This document shows positions 1-12,300 of a DNA stretch of 24,500 nt, piece by piece. A program made the position numbers and the translations under genes. A model generated the notes under the pieces. The model was not told the origin of the DNA and ran no database searches. It was given only the letters and a program-made list of their open reading frames with translations. Each line of letters opens with the position of its first letter. Positions within the stretch are counted from its first letter, which is position 1. Source of the DNA: Apostichopus californicus (Eukaryota; Echinodermata; Holothuroidea; Aspidochirotida; Stichopodidae); NCBI GenBank assembly GCA_020650975.1, contig JAIPMN010044533.1:1-24500 (forward strand), in the 5' to 3' direction.

Positions 1-232
1 CTGGTTTGTGAGGGAAGGGTATGTTAGTGATGGGATGGGGGTGAGGTAGGGGGTTCAGGGTATTGTTAGGGGAGGGAATTTTGTCATAGAATTCTGCATA
101 TTGAGTTTTCGTTTAGTTATCAATGGCTAAATTCCCACTTTTAAAAGTTGTAAAGATTCATAAAATCATGATGCTACCATCTTTGAGCTTGACATTGTGA
201 CCTTTCTTTTTTTTTTGCCCTCTTTTTCTCAG
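1..232 (+). other. Intron upstream of first visible exon (3' part)
   Basis: This is non-coding. The first 80 bases are G-rich, with several runs of three or more G. It ends in a T-rich tract and a CAG acceptor at 230-232. I see no other feature. Confidence 0.7.
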
Positions 233-339
233 ATTCTGTCATCTTTCACGTAGATTCGCTCTCTGCTGGGACTGCAGCAAAGCAGTTCAGTTCAGAAATT
301 GAGGGCACTATTTTACAACGTTTTAGCAAAGTATCTCAG
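233..339 (+). CDS. BLTP2: BLTP2 exon 1 of window
   Basis: It enters with two bases of a split codon and leaves in phase 0. The acceptor is TTTTTCTCAG and the donor CAG|GTATTT. It encodes 35 residues containing [13 protein letters not shown] and [10 protein letters not shown]. The hydrophobic alternation suits a beta strand of the lipid-transfer groove. Because it is at the window edge, its phase can only be checked downstream. Confidence 0.78.
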
Positions 340-3300
340 GTATTTTAAAAACCTTTCTGTTCTTTTTTCATGTCGGTATGTAGCATGGATTTGTGTTGAG
401 CAGCTACAATTGGTATTACTGTGGATTTAAATCATATCTTGGAAGGTGACATTATTATGTTCTTTTGACATGGTGTGATCAGATCTAGCTCATAGAAAGC
501 AATCATATAGTTTGTATATAAGTTAGCATGGTGTGGCATATAGTAACAACCTCCATGTTATGTCCAGAACAACAACAACAAATTGGACATTGCTGTGTCC
601 AATCGACGATTCAGGCCTCGAAACTGGGGCTATTTTACTGGCTGGATGCCAGTGAATTTTACTATTTGCCAAAAGAACCAGAAAAGAACTGGGAAATTTC
701 TGCCAGTGGACGTTAAAAAACCAATGGATAATAAAGCCTTCTAAGATGTCATTTAAATCCAATGAAATACCAGTATGAAACATTGAAGAACCAATGGACA
801 TAAAAGAACATTAAAGAACAAACTGTAAACAAACATCCATCATAGAATCTGTACAATGTCTGTAATGTCCTATTAAAAATAACCCTGAATTACTGCTTAT
901 GATCAGCAATAAATTGAGCTGCTCTCAAAAGCCTCTACCGTGTAAAACTGTTTCTTAATTGAGGAAAATGCCAGTGAGAACGTTTTAAGCTCTAGTCTTG
1001 CATTTTTTAATTTTTTTTTAGCAAGTTGCTAAAATTATGAAATTCTAGGCCTGTGCTTATTAATAAAGGATGGATAAAAACAATGTAATCCTGTACGTTG
1101 TGTTTGGGTTATAGCGTGCCATTGTAAACAGTTGTTTAGACCATGTCATGTTAATTTCATACATTCTTAGAAACCCCTGAAAATCATACAAAGAGATCTG
1201 TGTAGATAAACCCTGTTGGCTTCCCAAGGTAAACGACTTATATACACCCATTTAGTCAAATAAAAGGAAATAATGTGTCCCTCTATATTAAATGTGGTTC
1301 AGAGATGGTATCACCTGGTTGTAGCAGAAGAAATGTATATATTTCACATAATTTATCTTAGCTGACGAGTTCATTATGGCGTAAGACGTAACTTTGTGAT
1401 AATACGGATTAGTCACTGCCCACCTCACACAATACAAAGAAATTCCAGTGAGTGCAAAGGGGGCGTTACTTCGTAAGCAAATTTGCATTATCAAAATACA
1501 AACATATCTCCTTGAAACCAAAACCGCATTTTCTACTTCTCATTATTATTATTGTTGTTATTTTATCGTTATTAATATTGGTGTTGTTATTGTTATTATT
1601 GTTGTTGTTAATGTTATTATTTTTATTATTATTGTTGTTGTTAATGCTCTTATTATTGTTATTATTATTGATATTATTGTTGTTGTTACTGTTATTTTTA
1701 TTGTTGTTATTGTTGCTATTATTTTTTGTTTCACAGACATTTTCATTAAGTGCAATAGAATCCACGCAGGGGAGCAGCACGCTGCTCAACATTAGAGAAA
1801 TCAACCTCAAATACAACGGATGTACCAATGTAAGCTTTTCTCTTAACCTATTCAGATATTTATATTTAGGTTTACAGTCTTGTTCAGGGCCAAGGCCCTC
1901 TCACACGACTTTACAAGACTGTCACACCTACACACCAAAGTGTGCACAATTCAATCAATCTCTCCTGGGGGACCACAGTGCACCACAACCACAACCGTGT
2001 CCCCCGGGGGACTTCCCATAGGGTGCAGCCACCAACCGGCACACACAACTATATTTACAAGTTACCTCGCAAGTCCCCATTTAAACACCTGGGTGAAGAG
2101 AGGCAATGGAGATAAAGCGCCTTGCCCAAGGACACAATGTAATGATCTGGCCAGGGCTCGAACCTGTAATCCTTAGATCACAAGTCCACTGCCTTAACCA
2201 CTTGACCACAACGCGGTCCCCAGCTGACAAATGATCGTTATCATTTTCATGTCCTACCATTCATTTAACATTAACTCTTCAAAATAGATTACTTAATACA
2301 TACAGTTCAATGCCATATCATTATCATCCATGATTTTCCTCTCGACTCCTAGACAACGTACCTATGTTTCTCTGATATCGTAATACATCCCATCATGCTG
2401 GTCGTTTTCTTACGTTTCTGATTCAGGAATTCAGTTGTGCTATTCCTGACGGTTTCTTCTCATCTTGGGATACCACCAGTCACATGACTCTCTTTCACCA
2501 TTCCCAAGAGTTGGTGCAATTTGGACGGGAAACGAAAGGTCTGAACTAAATGTCTCTTAATAGAAGTTCTTATTCTGTATTTTCATCGCGCCGCTTGAGA
2601 GTCGTGTACGTTAAACTGATTTATTTCGAGCTGATTTGTCAGCTGGGAGTCAATTTGAGAATAAAATCTTGCATATTAAGACATTCAGTGTCAAATGTAA
2701 GGTTGAATGTGTAAGGGATTGGACTCAGACTGATGAATGTGTAAGACATTCAAGTCAAATCGAAGTGTTGAATGTAGTGAAAGACATTGGAGTCCATGTC
2801 AATATGTGAGTGGGGGGATGGATGGGTGGGGAGGGGAGGGGGGTGAGGGAAAAGTCAGTCCATGAGTTTGTACATCTCCATGTTTTGGAAATTGATGTTT
2901 ATAATGTAAAATATAAAAGTAATTATTGTTTAATTTAAAGTTTCCTATTGTGTGTTCTGTCAAGATTCCATTAACTTTTACGCTTTAAAACCCAGCCTTA
3001 TCAAGTTATTTCTTCTTATTGGTCACATCATATTCTTACTAAAAAATATCTCAGATATTTCCTTGTGCAATTTTTTATTTTGATTTTTTGCAAACCTTTT
3101 TTGTCTTTTTTTCCAGCAATTTTATCGCAGCCTCAATCAACAGATAGAAAACCTGTGGATCCCAAGAATCCATCAACGCTGAAGAGTAAATTTACCGATT
3201 TAGATGTTTCAATTAACGTCACATTCCTGCAATTCTCGTATCACCTCTCTCAGGCAAAAAGGTAAAAACAAAAGTAAATCAGTTTGATATCTTTTTATAG

Positions 3301-6300
3301 ATCTAATTGATGTGAGGTCACCGTGTGAAAAAAAAATGAAGCAGCTGCAAAATCCTGCTCATCAAAGTAATATCAAAGAAATGGGATTCATCTCTCCAAG
3401 CCTGTAGCACCTATTGTCAGGCATGAGCTTTTTCCGCGAATTCGCGGAATATCCGTGATTTCTTTTCTACCTTGGGCACAAAAACTATTATCCTAACACA
3501 TTGTCGCATACGGAAACTGGAGCCTATACCGCAATTTTTGCAAAGTTCCGTGATTTTTTTTTTTACCCCAGGCTCATCCCTGTATTGTGTCAATTTGTGG
3601 AGCAGAATAGAATATGTCAAGCTGCAACATGATGCAGTCAGGCTGGGTATACCCAGCCTGACTGCATCATGTTGCAGCTTCTGTAGTGTCCTTCATTTGA
3701 CACAGTAAATCTATCTTTATTTTTTGTGAAGATGGGATCAATTATAGGATTTGAAACCTGTTTATTTTGTTCATGCATTAGAATGTGTTTGTGTTTCTGA
3801 ATGTTATGCCCTGAAACAGTATTTCGAATACCTCAAATTAGAGAGACATAATTTGGAGTCATTTCTAAAACTCAAAAGTTGTTTTTAATTTGTAAATGGC
3901 TATGAGCAAAGCAGAAAATTACAGTTCTTGTTCTTACCAGCAATCTTCAATCTAGGAAGAAAGGAACAAAAGAAATTTTAAAAAAAAGTTAAGAAAATGT
4001 AAAATACATTTAAATTGTGTTTTGTAATGGATTGGTATATCAAAGTCAAAAAGACACCATTTTAACAAACTCTCCCATCTCTCATACTTGAAACATTAGT
4101 TCAGTTGTATGTGATCATATAGATGAGTATGCTGTACCTCACATAACTATATACTTACACTGATTAACACCAGAACATTTACCAGGGCTCTGAGTCACAA
4201 GACAAATGAACTTGATAACCTCGCATGACCCTGGCTACCAGCTGTAGGTCTTGCGACTTATAAAAGTTTTCTAGTTAAGGAGGCTGTAAAATTTAGAATA
4301 TCTTCATCTTTGCTATAAAAGGAATTGCTTTATTATCTTGAATGTAATATAACAAAATGTTTACAAACTAAATGAGCTTTTTTAGTCATTCCTTGTATGG
4401 AAAGTTAGTCAGTTGATTAAAGAAAGAGTTTAATTAATGTACCTTGGGTGACAATACAATCAAATGGTCATCAATATTGTCCTTTTTGGGGGGTTTTCAG
4501 TTTTGTTCTCTATTATTGAAACAAATTAAAAACCATTTTGCTATCAGCTTAAAGTAGAGTGTGTAGAAATATAAAAAAATATGGTTAATATTGTTATACT
4601 TTTGGATTTTTCCTATGAAAGTTGTTTATTTAATTAGTCTTTTGGCCTGTCAATATATTGCATTCTATTTCTTTCATTTTGTTGTTGTTGTTGTTGTCTT
4701 TTTCTGCAAGGAATTCCATCACGGTTGAAGAGTTCTTAATACGAAAGGAGAAGGAGAAGTCATTGAAAGTAACCTTTCCAGAGGCTGTATTTGACTTTGA
4801 GGGTCATCAAATCATTACTCTAAAGGTAGGTTTCATATGAAAATTCATATCTTTCATTATGATAATGTTTACTAGTTATTATCTGGACTTATCCATAGGT
4901 GTAGGAGGCAAAAGGGCTGGGGGGGCTGCAGCCCCCCAACCAAATATTTTTGAAAAAAATTCGGGCAATATGCTGATAATTTTTCGGGCACCTACTGAAA
5001 GAAATATAATTTGCAATGTGTTTTTCAATGGTTAAACTTATATTGTTATTATCATTATTATTGTACCGACTTCTCCAATAATTCTAAGCAATATGGAAGG
5101 GTAATAACACGGCAAATGATTGTATTCAATTTGCATGCTATGTAATAAACGATGCATGCCTATATGATATGCACATTATTAGATGTTCAACGCCCGCGGA
5201 GCGCACAAACAATTTTGGTTATATTTTTCGGGCAAGTCGTTACAGCCCGCCAAATCAAATTGGTCTCCTAAGCCTATGGACTTATCTAAGCGACTGGTGC
5301 GGTTGTAGTTACTTAAAAGGTAACCTGAAGGCACAAAATTATTTTATTTTGTCGACCAGTATAGAACACTCCAGGCAAACAGCGCAGCGACTTATTCATT
5401 CTTGTGACATCAGCAAAAATAAATCATTTTCATTGCAGTTACTGACCAGTTCAAATCCCATAATTCTAACTAAACACGTCTTTGCTCTCTCCATATGTGT
5501 TCGTTATTTTGTAATCACCGTTCGGTGGTTCTCTTAAATCTTTGTTAATTCCGTTGATCATTTCAGGCGAAAGTTTTTTTAATTAAGAATCACTCTTGAT
5601 GACGTTTTTATCGATTCCTTCAATTCTCTCCAGTCTGCTTGTATAGAACAGCTCATAAACAACGACCATCACTTGGACGTTCGGAAAGGCTTTGAACAGC
5701 TGGAGTTAGCTAGCAACTGGGGAATGTAAGTTTGACGTTTAACTTATTATGTTTGATATCTATTCGGTAGGACAGTTAGTACAAGCTCTGCATCTTGTAA
5801 ATCCTAGTTCTGTGCTATACTTCTTTAATTTAAAAAAAAACAACACAAGAATAATGAATAATGGACTTATCCTTTTTGTTTTACAATCATCCATTGTGTA
5901 TTATTTTCATTTAAATTGCTTGTATTCATGAAAACGGAAACGAATGATAAACTCTTTATTGGCACCGTTAAAATTAAACTTAAAAAATCTGAAAATGTTC
6001 TTAAATATGAAACTGATATATGTATGTGGTGCTATTTTGGCAGCTAAAGCTGAGTAAAGCTCATGAAAAATGTATATCATAGATATATTTTAAATTTAGT
6101 ATCTTTTTATCTTAAATAGTTCACCTTTATTTTTTCCTTCAGTGGCTTCTACACTTCTGCCATAGACGTAGTCTTTCCATGGGAGTACGACTTTGCCGCA
6201 AATTATAACGAGGTCAGTCGTGTCAATCTATATATCAAAATAAAATAAAACTGTTAGCAAACTGCTTATCCAATAGAGAGCCTGATGCAACGCCTTCGCA

Positions 6301-9300
6301 CCATTCAACCTCATGGGCTCAACATTCAGGAGGGATATGACTAACTTTTCTTCTGTTCCCCCCTCCTTCTCCCCTTGTTCCCCCCCCCCCCATCACTCCT
6401 CTTCTCATAGCTCTCTTCCAACCTTTTTTCTCCACAACTTTCTGTCTTTGTCCTTCTCCAGTTTATTCCCTACTCCTTCCCTTAATCCTCTCTTTGTCCC
6501 TCCACTGTTTATCTCCTACCTCACCTCTTCCCCTGTTGGTTTCTTTCTTTCTTCTCTCCATCCCTTGTGTACTAATCCCCTTACATCTATCTCTTTGTGT
6601 TCAGCATGCTCATTAACCTGTCTGTATTCTGTGCATGTTTTTGTCCCTTCTGTTACTGTTACTTGTCATTTAGCCTTTGAAGAAGATCCTGCTATGATCG
6701 AAATATCAGGCCAACTCCATCTATATGTGTGTGATTTGAGAGAGTGACTGTATGCAGCTTATTCATTCCTTAAACCATACATCCCTATATAATTGTACAC
6801 CAGATGCAGTTGTCGCTAAAACTTCAAAAAATAGTGAAAACATCAAAGATACAAAAAGTACCTCTTTGTGCTGGAAGTACTTCACTTCAGTATTACAAAA
6901 TCTGAAAATTACTGCTTTTAAAAACTCCCTTTCGTCTTGAAAAGCAATTAATAAACCTGAAAATGACTATTTTGCCGAGATGTTCTAACCGTGTCATACT
7001 GTAGCATTCTGAATATTTTTGCTCGTTTTAGTACTCTGTACCAAGATTGTAGCAACTCTTCAAAATGGTTAATTTCCAGCTTTTTACCATTTTAAATGGT
7101 TAATACATCTCCATTGAGATAAGTTGTTACTTGTTGATGGGAGCACAAGTCACCAATGTGATGTCCCTTCTAAGCTTACACCTACCACACATTCATGATA
7201 GGTGTGTATTGGCCTAGCCTCCACCTATGTGATGTCCCTTCTATGCTTACACCTACCACACATTCATGATAGGTGTGTATTGGCCTAGCCTTCACCAATG
7301 TGATGTCCCTTCTAAGCTTACATATACCACACATTCATGATAGGTGTGTATTGGCCTAGCCTTCACCTATGTGATGTCCCTTCTAAGCTTACACCTACCA
7401 CACATTCATGATAGGTGTGTATTGACCTAGCCTTCACCAATGTGATGTCCCTTCTAAGCTTACATATACCACACATTCATGATAGGTGTGTATTGGCCTA
7501 GCCTTCACCAATGTGATGTCCCTCCTAAGCTTACACCTACCACACATTCATGATAGGTGTGTATCGGCCTAGCCTAAAGTTTGTGTAAGGCTTAGAGGAC
7601 TGTGCAAGTTTTGTAATTGTCCGTCTCGTGGTTACCAGAGCTGGTTGTAATATTTAATTATGGTGAGGCAAAAATAATGTGCAGGATGGAACAAATGCTA
7701 CAGTATTCAATTAATTGAAAGAAGTGAGGAGTCTTGAAAAACTCATGACTTATTTGAGCAAAGCTAAAGTTGTGGTCATCGTGTGCTGTATCTTTACTGT
7801 TGTAAGGTAGTGAGAAGTGTGACCTTGATTATTGATTAATAACAATCAATATATCAGTATCAATATCTGGGATAAGATCATCCAATAAACATTGATCATC
7901 TATGAAAAAATTTCTGACCTGCAATTTTTGTAAAGATTGTTAGGATTGTTAAGATTGTTGTTAGTAATCAATCCAAAATTATCGAATAAAATCAGTCGTG
8001 ACTAATGCCTTTAAACATTTTCTTTGGTAACAAGGTCACTGACATGTGTAATGGAGTGAGTTACGAGGAAATAGGAGAGTAGAAGGAATAAGTGAAGAAT
8101 TCAAAACAAGTTTTAACCATTTGAATATTCTACTTTCACCAGATCATTAACATCAACAAATGGCTCAAGAAAGTCCACGGAAAGAAGCGTTCTTCAGACA
8201 ACCCTCCCATTTATCCAGATATGGTGTTACGTTGTCAGGTAAACAAACTCCTAAAAAGTAAAAAAAAAAACACTTGTTGGTTATACTTCAATTCAGACTT
8301 TAAACCATTTATCTTAAATAGGATTTTAGGTCACAAAACAATGTGAAACTAACATTGATGAGAAAAATACTTCTACCTCAGAACATTGCCGCTAACTCGA
8401 GATATGTTTGATTGAATGTGACATCTTTACTGGCTAAACCTTCAACTACTCCAGGAAGTTGGATCACAGAAGGGGGTCTGTGATGGCAATTGGGCAAATG
8501 CTCTTTGGAAGCTTTACGTAGGCTGTTATAATCTTCTTGTTAATTTATCCATGAAACCTGATACATTCGGAATGTTTGCATAGCTGTCAAAGTTCTCCGT
8601 ACTTAGAATTTCATCAAAATGTATCTTTCTGTAGAAATATTCCTTTTCTCTGTGGATAAATAATTGACAGATTGTAAGAAAAACAAAGATATTTTTTAGC
8701 TGAAGTGCCCTGATGACATCAACCATTCTGCTGTTGCCAGATGCATAATTTACACAAATATCACTAAATATTAAAACTTCATTATCATCGAAATACAATA
8801 TGCTATGAGGATGTCGTTTTCACAGTTCAGAAATTATTCAGCAATTTTGTTCAGGAATCAGCTTTATCCACTAGAACATCCTTTTAATAGATTTTTCTTT
8901 ATGTGGTGGATTTGTTTTGCAATTAGAAAAACCATTAGTTACTTCATGATTCAAAACCCACCTTACTTATAAAGCCATCCAGGGCTGCCTCTAAATTTCA
9001 GTTCTTTAATAACTCAGCCATTTATCCCTTCGACCTTATAAATGTTCGTCGAGTGATTTTAAATACACGTGTCGTTGACTTTCGCTCTCTTCTTGACATC
9101 TGCGTGCTCACCGTCACGGTTCTGACCTCTCGAGATTATTCGTCCACAGGAATTTACTCTAAAAATCGGCGACGACCCATTTGAAGTGAAACTTGGAGAT
9201 AACTACGAGGTAAAGATATCCTATAATGAGAGCATTTTGTTCTTCCTCATTTTAACTTTGTTTTTTTTTTAATTCCAGTCAGGGTTGGCCGGGAGTACTT

Positions 9301-12300
9301 CATTTTATGTCTGACAAAGCTAGGAAGTTTCACTGAATCATATATTTAACCAAAAAAGCACCCACAATTCATATTTTCATTCAAATGTTTGCAATGCGTA
9401 AAGAATGCTAATCGGTAAATACACTGTTTGTTCTCGATCTTAAAAAAGACAAAAAAATACTTTGTATAAGTTAATTTATGACTTTTATAGGTTAGCATAT
9501 ATTGGTCAGATTGGTTACAAAAAAAAATAGAACCTTTAAGATTTTCATCTGTGATGGTGACTAGTTTAGTCAGATATATAGGCATTTCATCTTCAGGACA
9601 TACTGTTAAAAACATATACTGGCTAACCCCACTGGCACCAATACACTGTATATTGTAACACCAAGTAGCAATGATAGGGACAGAATGATGTCATATTGGA
9701 CAATTTCAGTTTCAATAATATTAATGTTTTGTCTCATATTAAATATCTAATATTAAATGTCTTATATGAAATTTTTGATCTAAATTTGTAAGAGCAACAT
9801 ATCTTAGCGAAACTGTTTATGTCTGGGAAGGATTTGTTGATTTTATCGTTTGATGTCATATAGGACTGCATAGTGTGTGATCGGAATGTCTATGTTGCCA
9901 TAAATGAGAGTGCAAAAAAACATTGACCAATCTTGTCCTCTTTCTTGTATAATAACAATAATTATCATATTACATCTTAATCAACATTGCAAAATTAATG
10001 ATTGTTACAATGTTATTTTGCTTACAATATTTTTCGTAGGGGGGGGGGGGAAGGGGGGGAGAATGGGGAGAAATTTCATAATTTACGTCGACATTTTCTC
10101 CTTTTCATCAGTTGATGAAAGATGAGAGGATGGAGAGTGACAGGAGGCAATCTCTTCTCGACAATAAAGTGGAAGAGTTGAAAAATCAACATGGTCAATT
10201 ACTTCCAGGTTTGTTCATAATTCAATCTGTTGGGGGGAAGTTTCCACAATTGGGTGTTCTTAGGGCATCATAGACTCACTTTCAAATGATCACAAAAAGT
10301 TGCTTTAGGTGTAGTAAGTTCATCTGGTGGTAAGTATAAGAGGCAAAGCCAACATCCTGGTTTCCATCGCTTCTCCCCCCCCCACCCATCCCACCCTCCG
10401 CCCCTCTTCAACCCCGCTACCCTCCTGTCAGGAAAGTTGATTGTCTAAAAGTATTTCAATCTTATGTCCAATCTTTATTATTTCAATTTCAGTCTTAAGT
10501 ATTTCAATTGTACAAGAATCATTGATAGAAGCGAATTTTCAAACATAACATCGACGTACCATTAGACAATTGTAAGCAGAGTGTGATATTTAAACAAGGT
10601 ATTGTGCCTGTTTTATTGGGTTTGTTTTTACAATAATTTTATTCTCTTATAGCTTCCAAAATTGAGGAATTATACACTTCCTTGGAGAAGAAAAACCTGG
10701 AGATATTTGTGAAAAGGTCGCAGAAACTGAACAGTACGACAACCATGAGGAAAGCACTGCTTACGCTGGAGATCACCAGCATTGAGATCAACGCCCTCTG
10801 CGATACCACCATGAACGGAAAAGAAAATGTCATCAGACACATGAAAGAAATAGACCATACGAGGTAGAAAATCAAACTCGATGGTGTTCAGTAATCAGTG
10901 GCGGTACTTTTGAGTGGGGGGGCTGAAGACTGATGGCCGGCCTGAGGAGGGGGTGTCCCCCTCCCCTTTGGAAATTTTTTGCATTTCCAGGTGGCCTCAG
11001 ATGCAATTTGGTGCAATATAGCACACTTCAACACCCACTCCATTTTGTAAATAATTTTTCATTTTACCTGGACTTAGATGCAATTTGGTGCTTCAAATAA
11101 GATTTTTTTCTCATTTGGAAATGAAAAAGGGGTTTTCTGACTTGCGAAGCGGGGGGCGGAATGATACTTCCGCCCCCCATATTTTTCACTGGGGGGCTGG
11201 TGCCCCCCAGACCCCCGGTTCCTACGCCCTTGTCAGTAATTGTTTCTATATTATAACCTGCTAAAAATTGCTAAGACTTTTCAAAAATTCTCTCCTTGAA
11301 GTTCTGACCATCTACAAAGGATCGATATAACTTTTCATGTTTTTTATTGGTTGTTTATTATGACCGGGTTTAAATTGATAATTTGTAATATTGCTGAGAG
11401 GAGCTAATTCTGATGTCAGATGCATTGCACAGAATGTCATTGGGAGGTATCCTCTGCTTGAAGACCACTTGGTGAAAAGGCCTCTGAGAGTTTTAATATT
11501 AGTCCCATTGATTGCATATGTGAACCAAGACTTTTATACATGTAATAGTCAGAGCCTTGTAGAGTATAAGGAAACTCAATAATGAAGTTGTTTTTCAGGT
11601 CTATGTGGGTTTTTTTGAAAATAGATAAACCACAGCTAGAATAAAAATACAGAATATGAATAATAAAGATGTTTATTGTTGACTCAAAAGATAATGAAAC
11701 TGCATCCTAATAATTAACTTTAGTCTTCTGCATTTTGCCTTGGTGATTGAGAAGGGGGGTTGGTGTGGAACAGAACAACGATGGGCAAATTTTTTTTTTC
11801 AAAGAAAAGCAGGCTGAAGTTATCTCAAATAAAAATATTCTTAATCCTATTAATATATTGACTGCAATATTCAAAGTTATTTTAAGTTATTTAATTTCTT
11901 TCTGTCCTTGCAAAGATTAAATCCTTTTTCATTCTCTCGTTTCCTAATACGTAGTCGCTTTCCCGAGGGCGGGCTTGACTTCATCACTCTCTGGTGTCGA
12001 ATGGTGCAGGGTCATCTGAAAAGCTTTGACCTTAAACTCCGAGACTACCCTCAATCTCTCTGGGTCATCAAAGACATGCACTGGTGGGGAAAACTCATCG
12101 GTGCTGAGCAAGTAGCTAAACCAAGAGGTAAGTTTCCAAAAAATCATTTTACTAGAAAAGTATTAACCAAGGATTCCCGATAAATCTAACACACAAAAGA
12201 TTTGAACTCAGTCTGTGGACAAAAAAACCATCCCACAATCTCGCACTATTGAAGTAAGCTCACCCCACCAGCCTAACACTTCACAGTGCACAATCTAGGG

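Larger units (their letters stand above)
3262..4710 (+). other. Intron 4
   Basis: It holds a short inverted-repeat element (3418-3582) and then a long hairpin with a perfect palindromic core (3586-3704), both listed separately. The rest (3705-4680) is plain AT-rich DNA. A short (GTT)n run sits just before the CTGCAAG acceptor. Confidence 0.8.
6213..8142 (+). other. Intron 7, longest in the window
   Basis: It holds a C/T-rich stretch (6349-6560) whose long open frame reflects pyrimidine bias only. A 35-base motif of retroelement type follows (6676-6710), then a 71-bp minisatellite (7151-7575). The remainder, 7576-8142, is AT-rich with no recognisable feature. Confidence 0.8.

Noticed and set aside
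528-716. Overlapping short open frames on both strands in intron 1
   Set aside because: No motif, no splice phase fit and no repeat ends; treated as chance.
1452-2021. Long plus-strand open frame with poly-Leu and matching antisense poly-Asn frames
   Set aside because: Produced by the TTR-trinucleotide tract. Only exon 2 (1737-1829) inside it is coding.
2150-2220. Possible minus-strand tRNA gene
   Set aside because: The box A/box B head continues into a SINE body, and no complete cloverleaf can be drawn.
5169-5537. 122-codon open frame in intron 5
   Set aside because: Starts inside a MITE and continues into unique DNA with no family motif; its length is not surprising by chance.
6313-6747. 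144-codon Ser/Pro/Leu-rich open frame
   Set aside because: The pyrimidine-rich strand lacks stop codons. It cannot be joined to BLTP2 in phase and has no domain.
7151-7575. CRISPR-like regular repeat array
   Set aside because: Units are contiguous 71-bp tandem copies with no unique spacers, inside an animal intron.
11944-12147. Antisense open frame over exon 12, and similar antisense frames over exons 11, 15 and 18
   Set aside because: Shadows of real plus-strand exons, whose frames have conserved motifs and proper splice sites.
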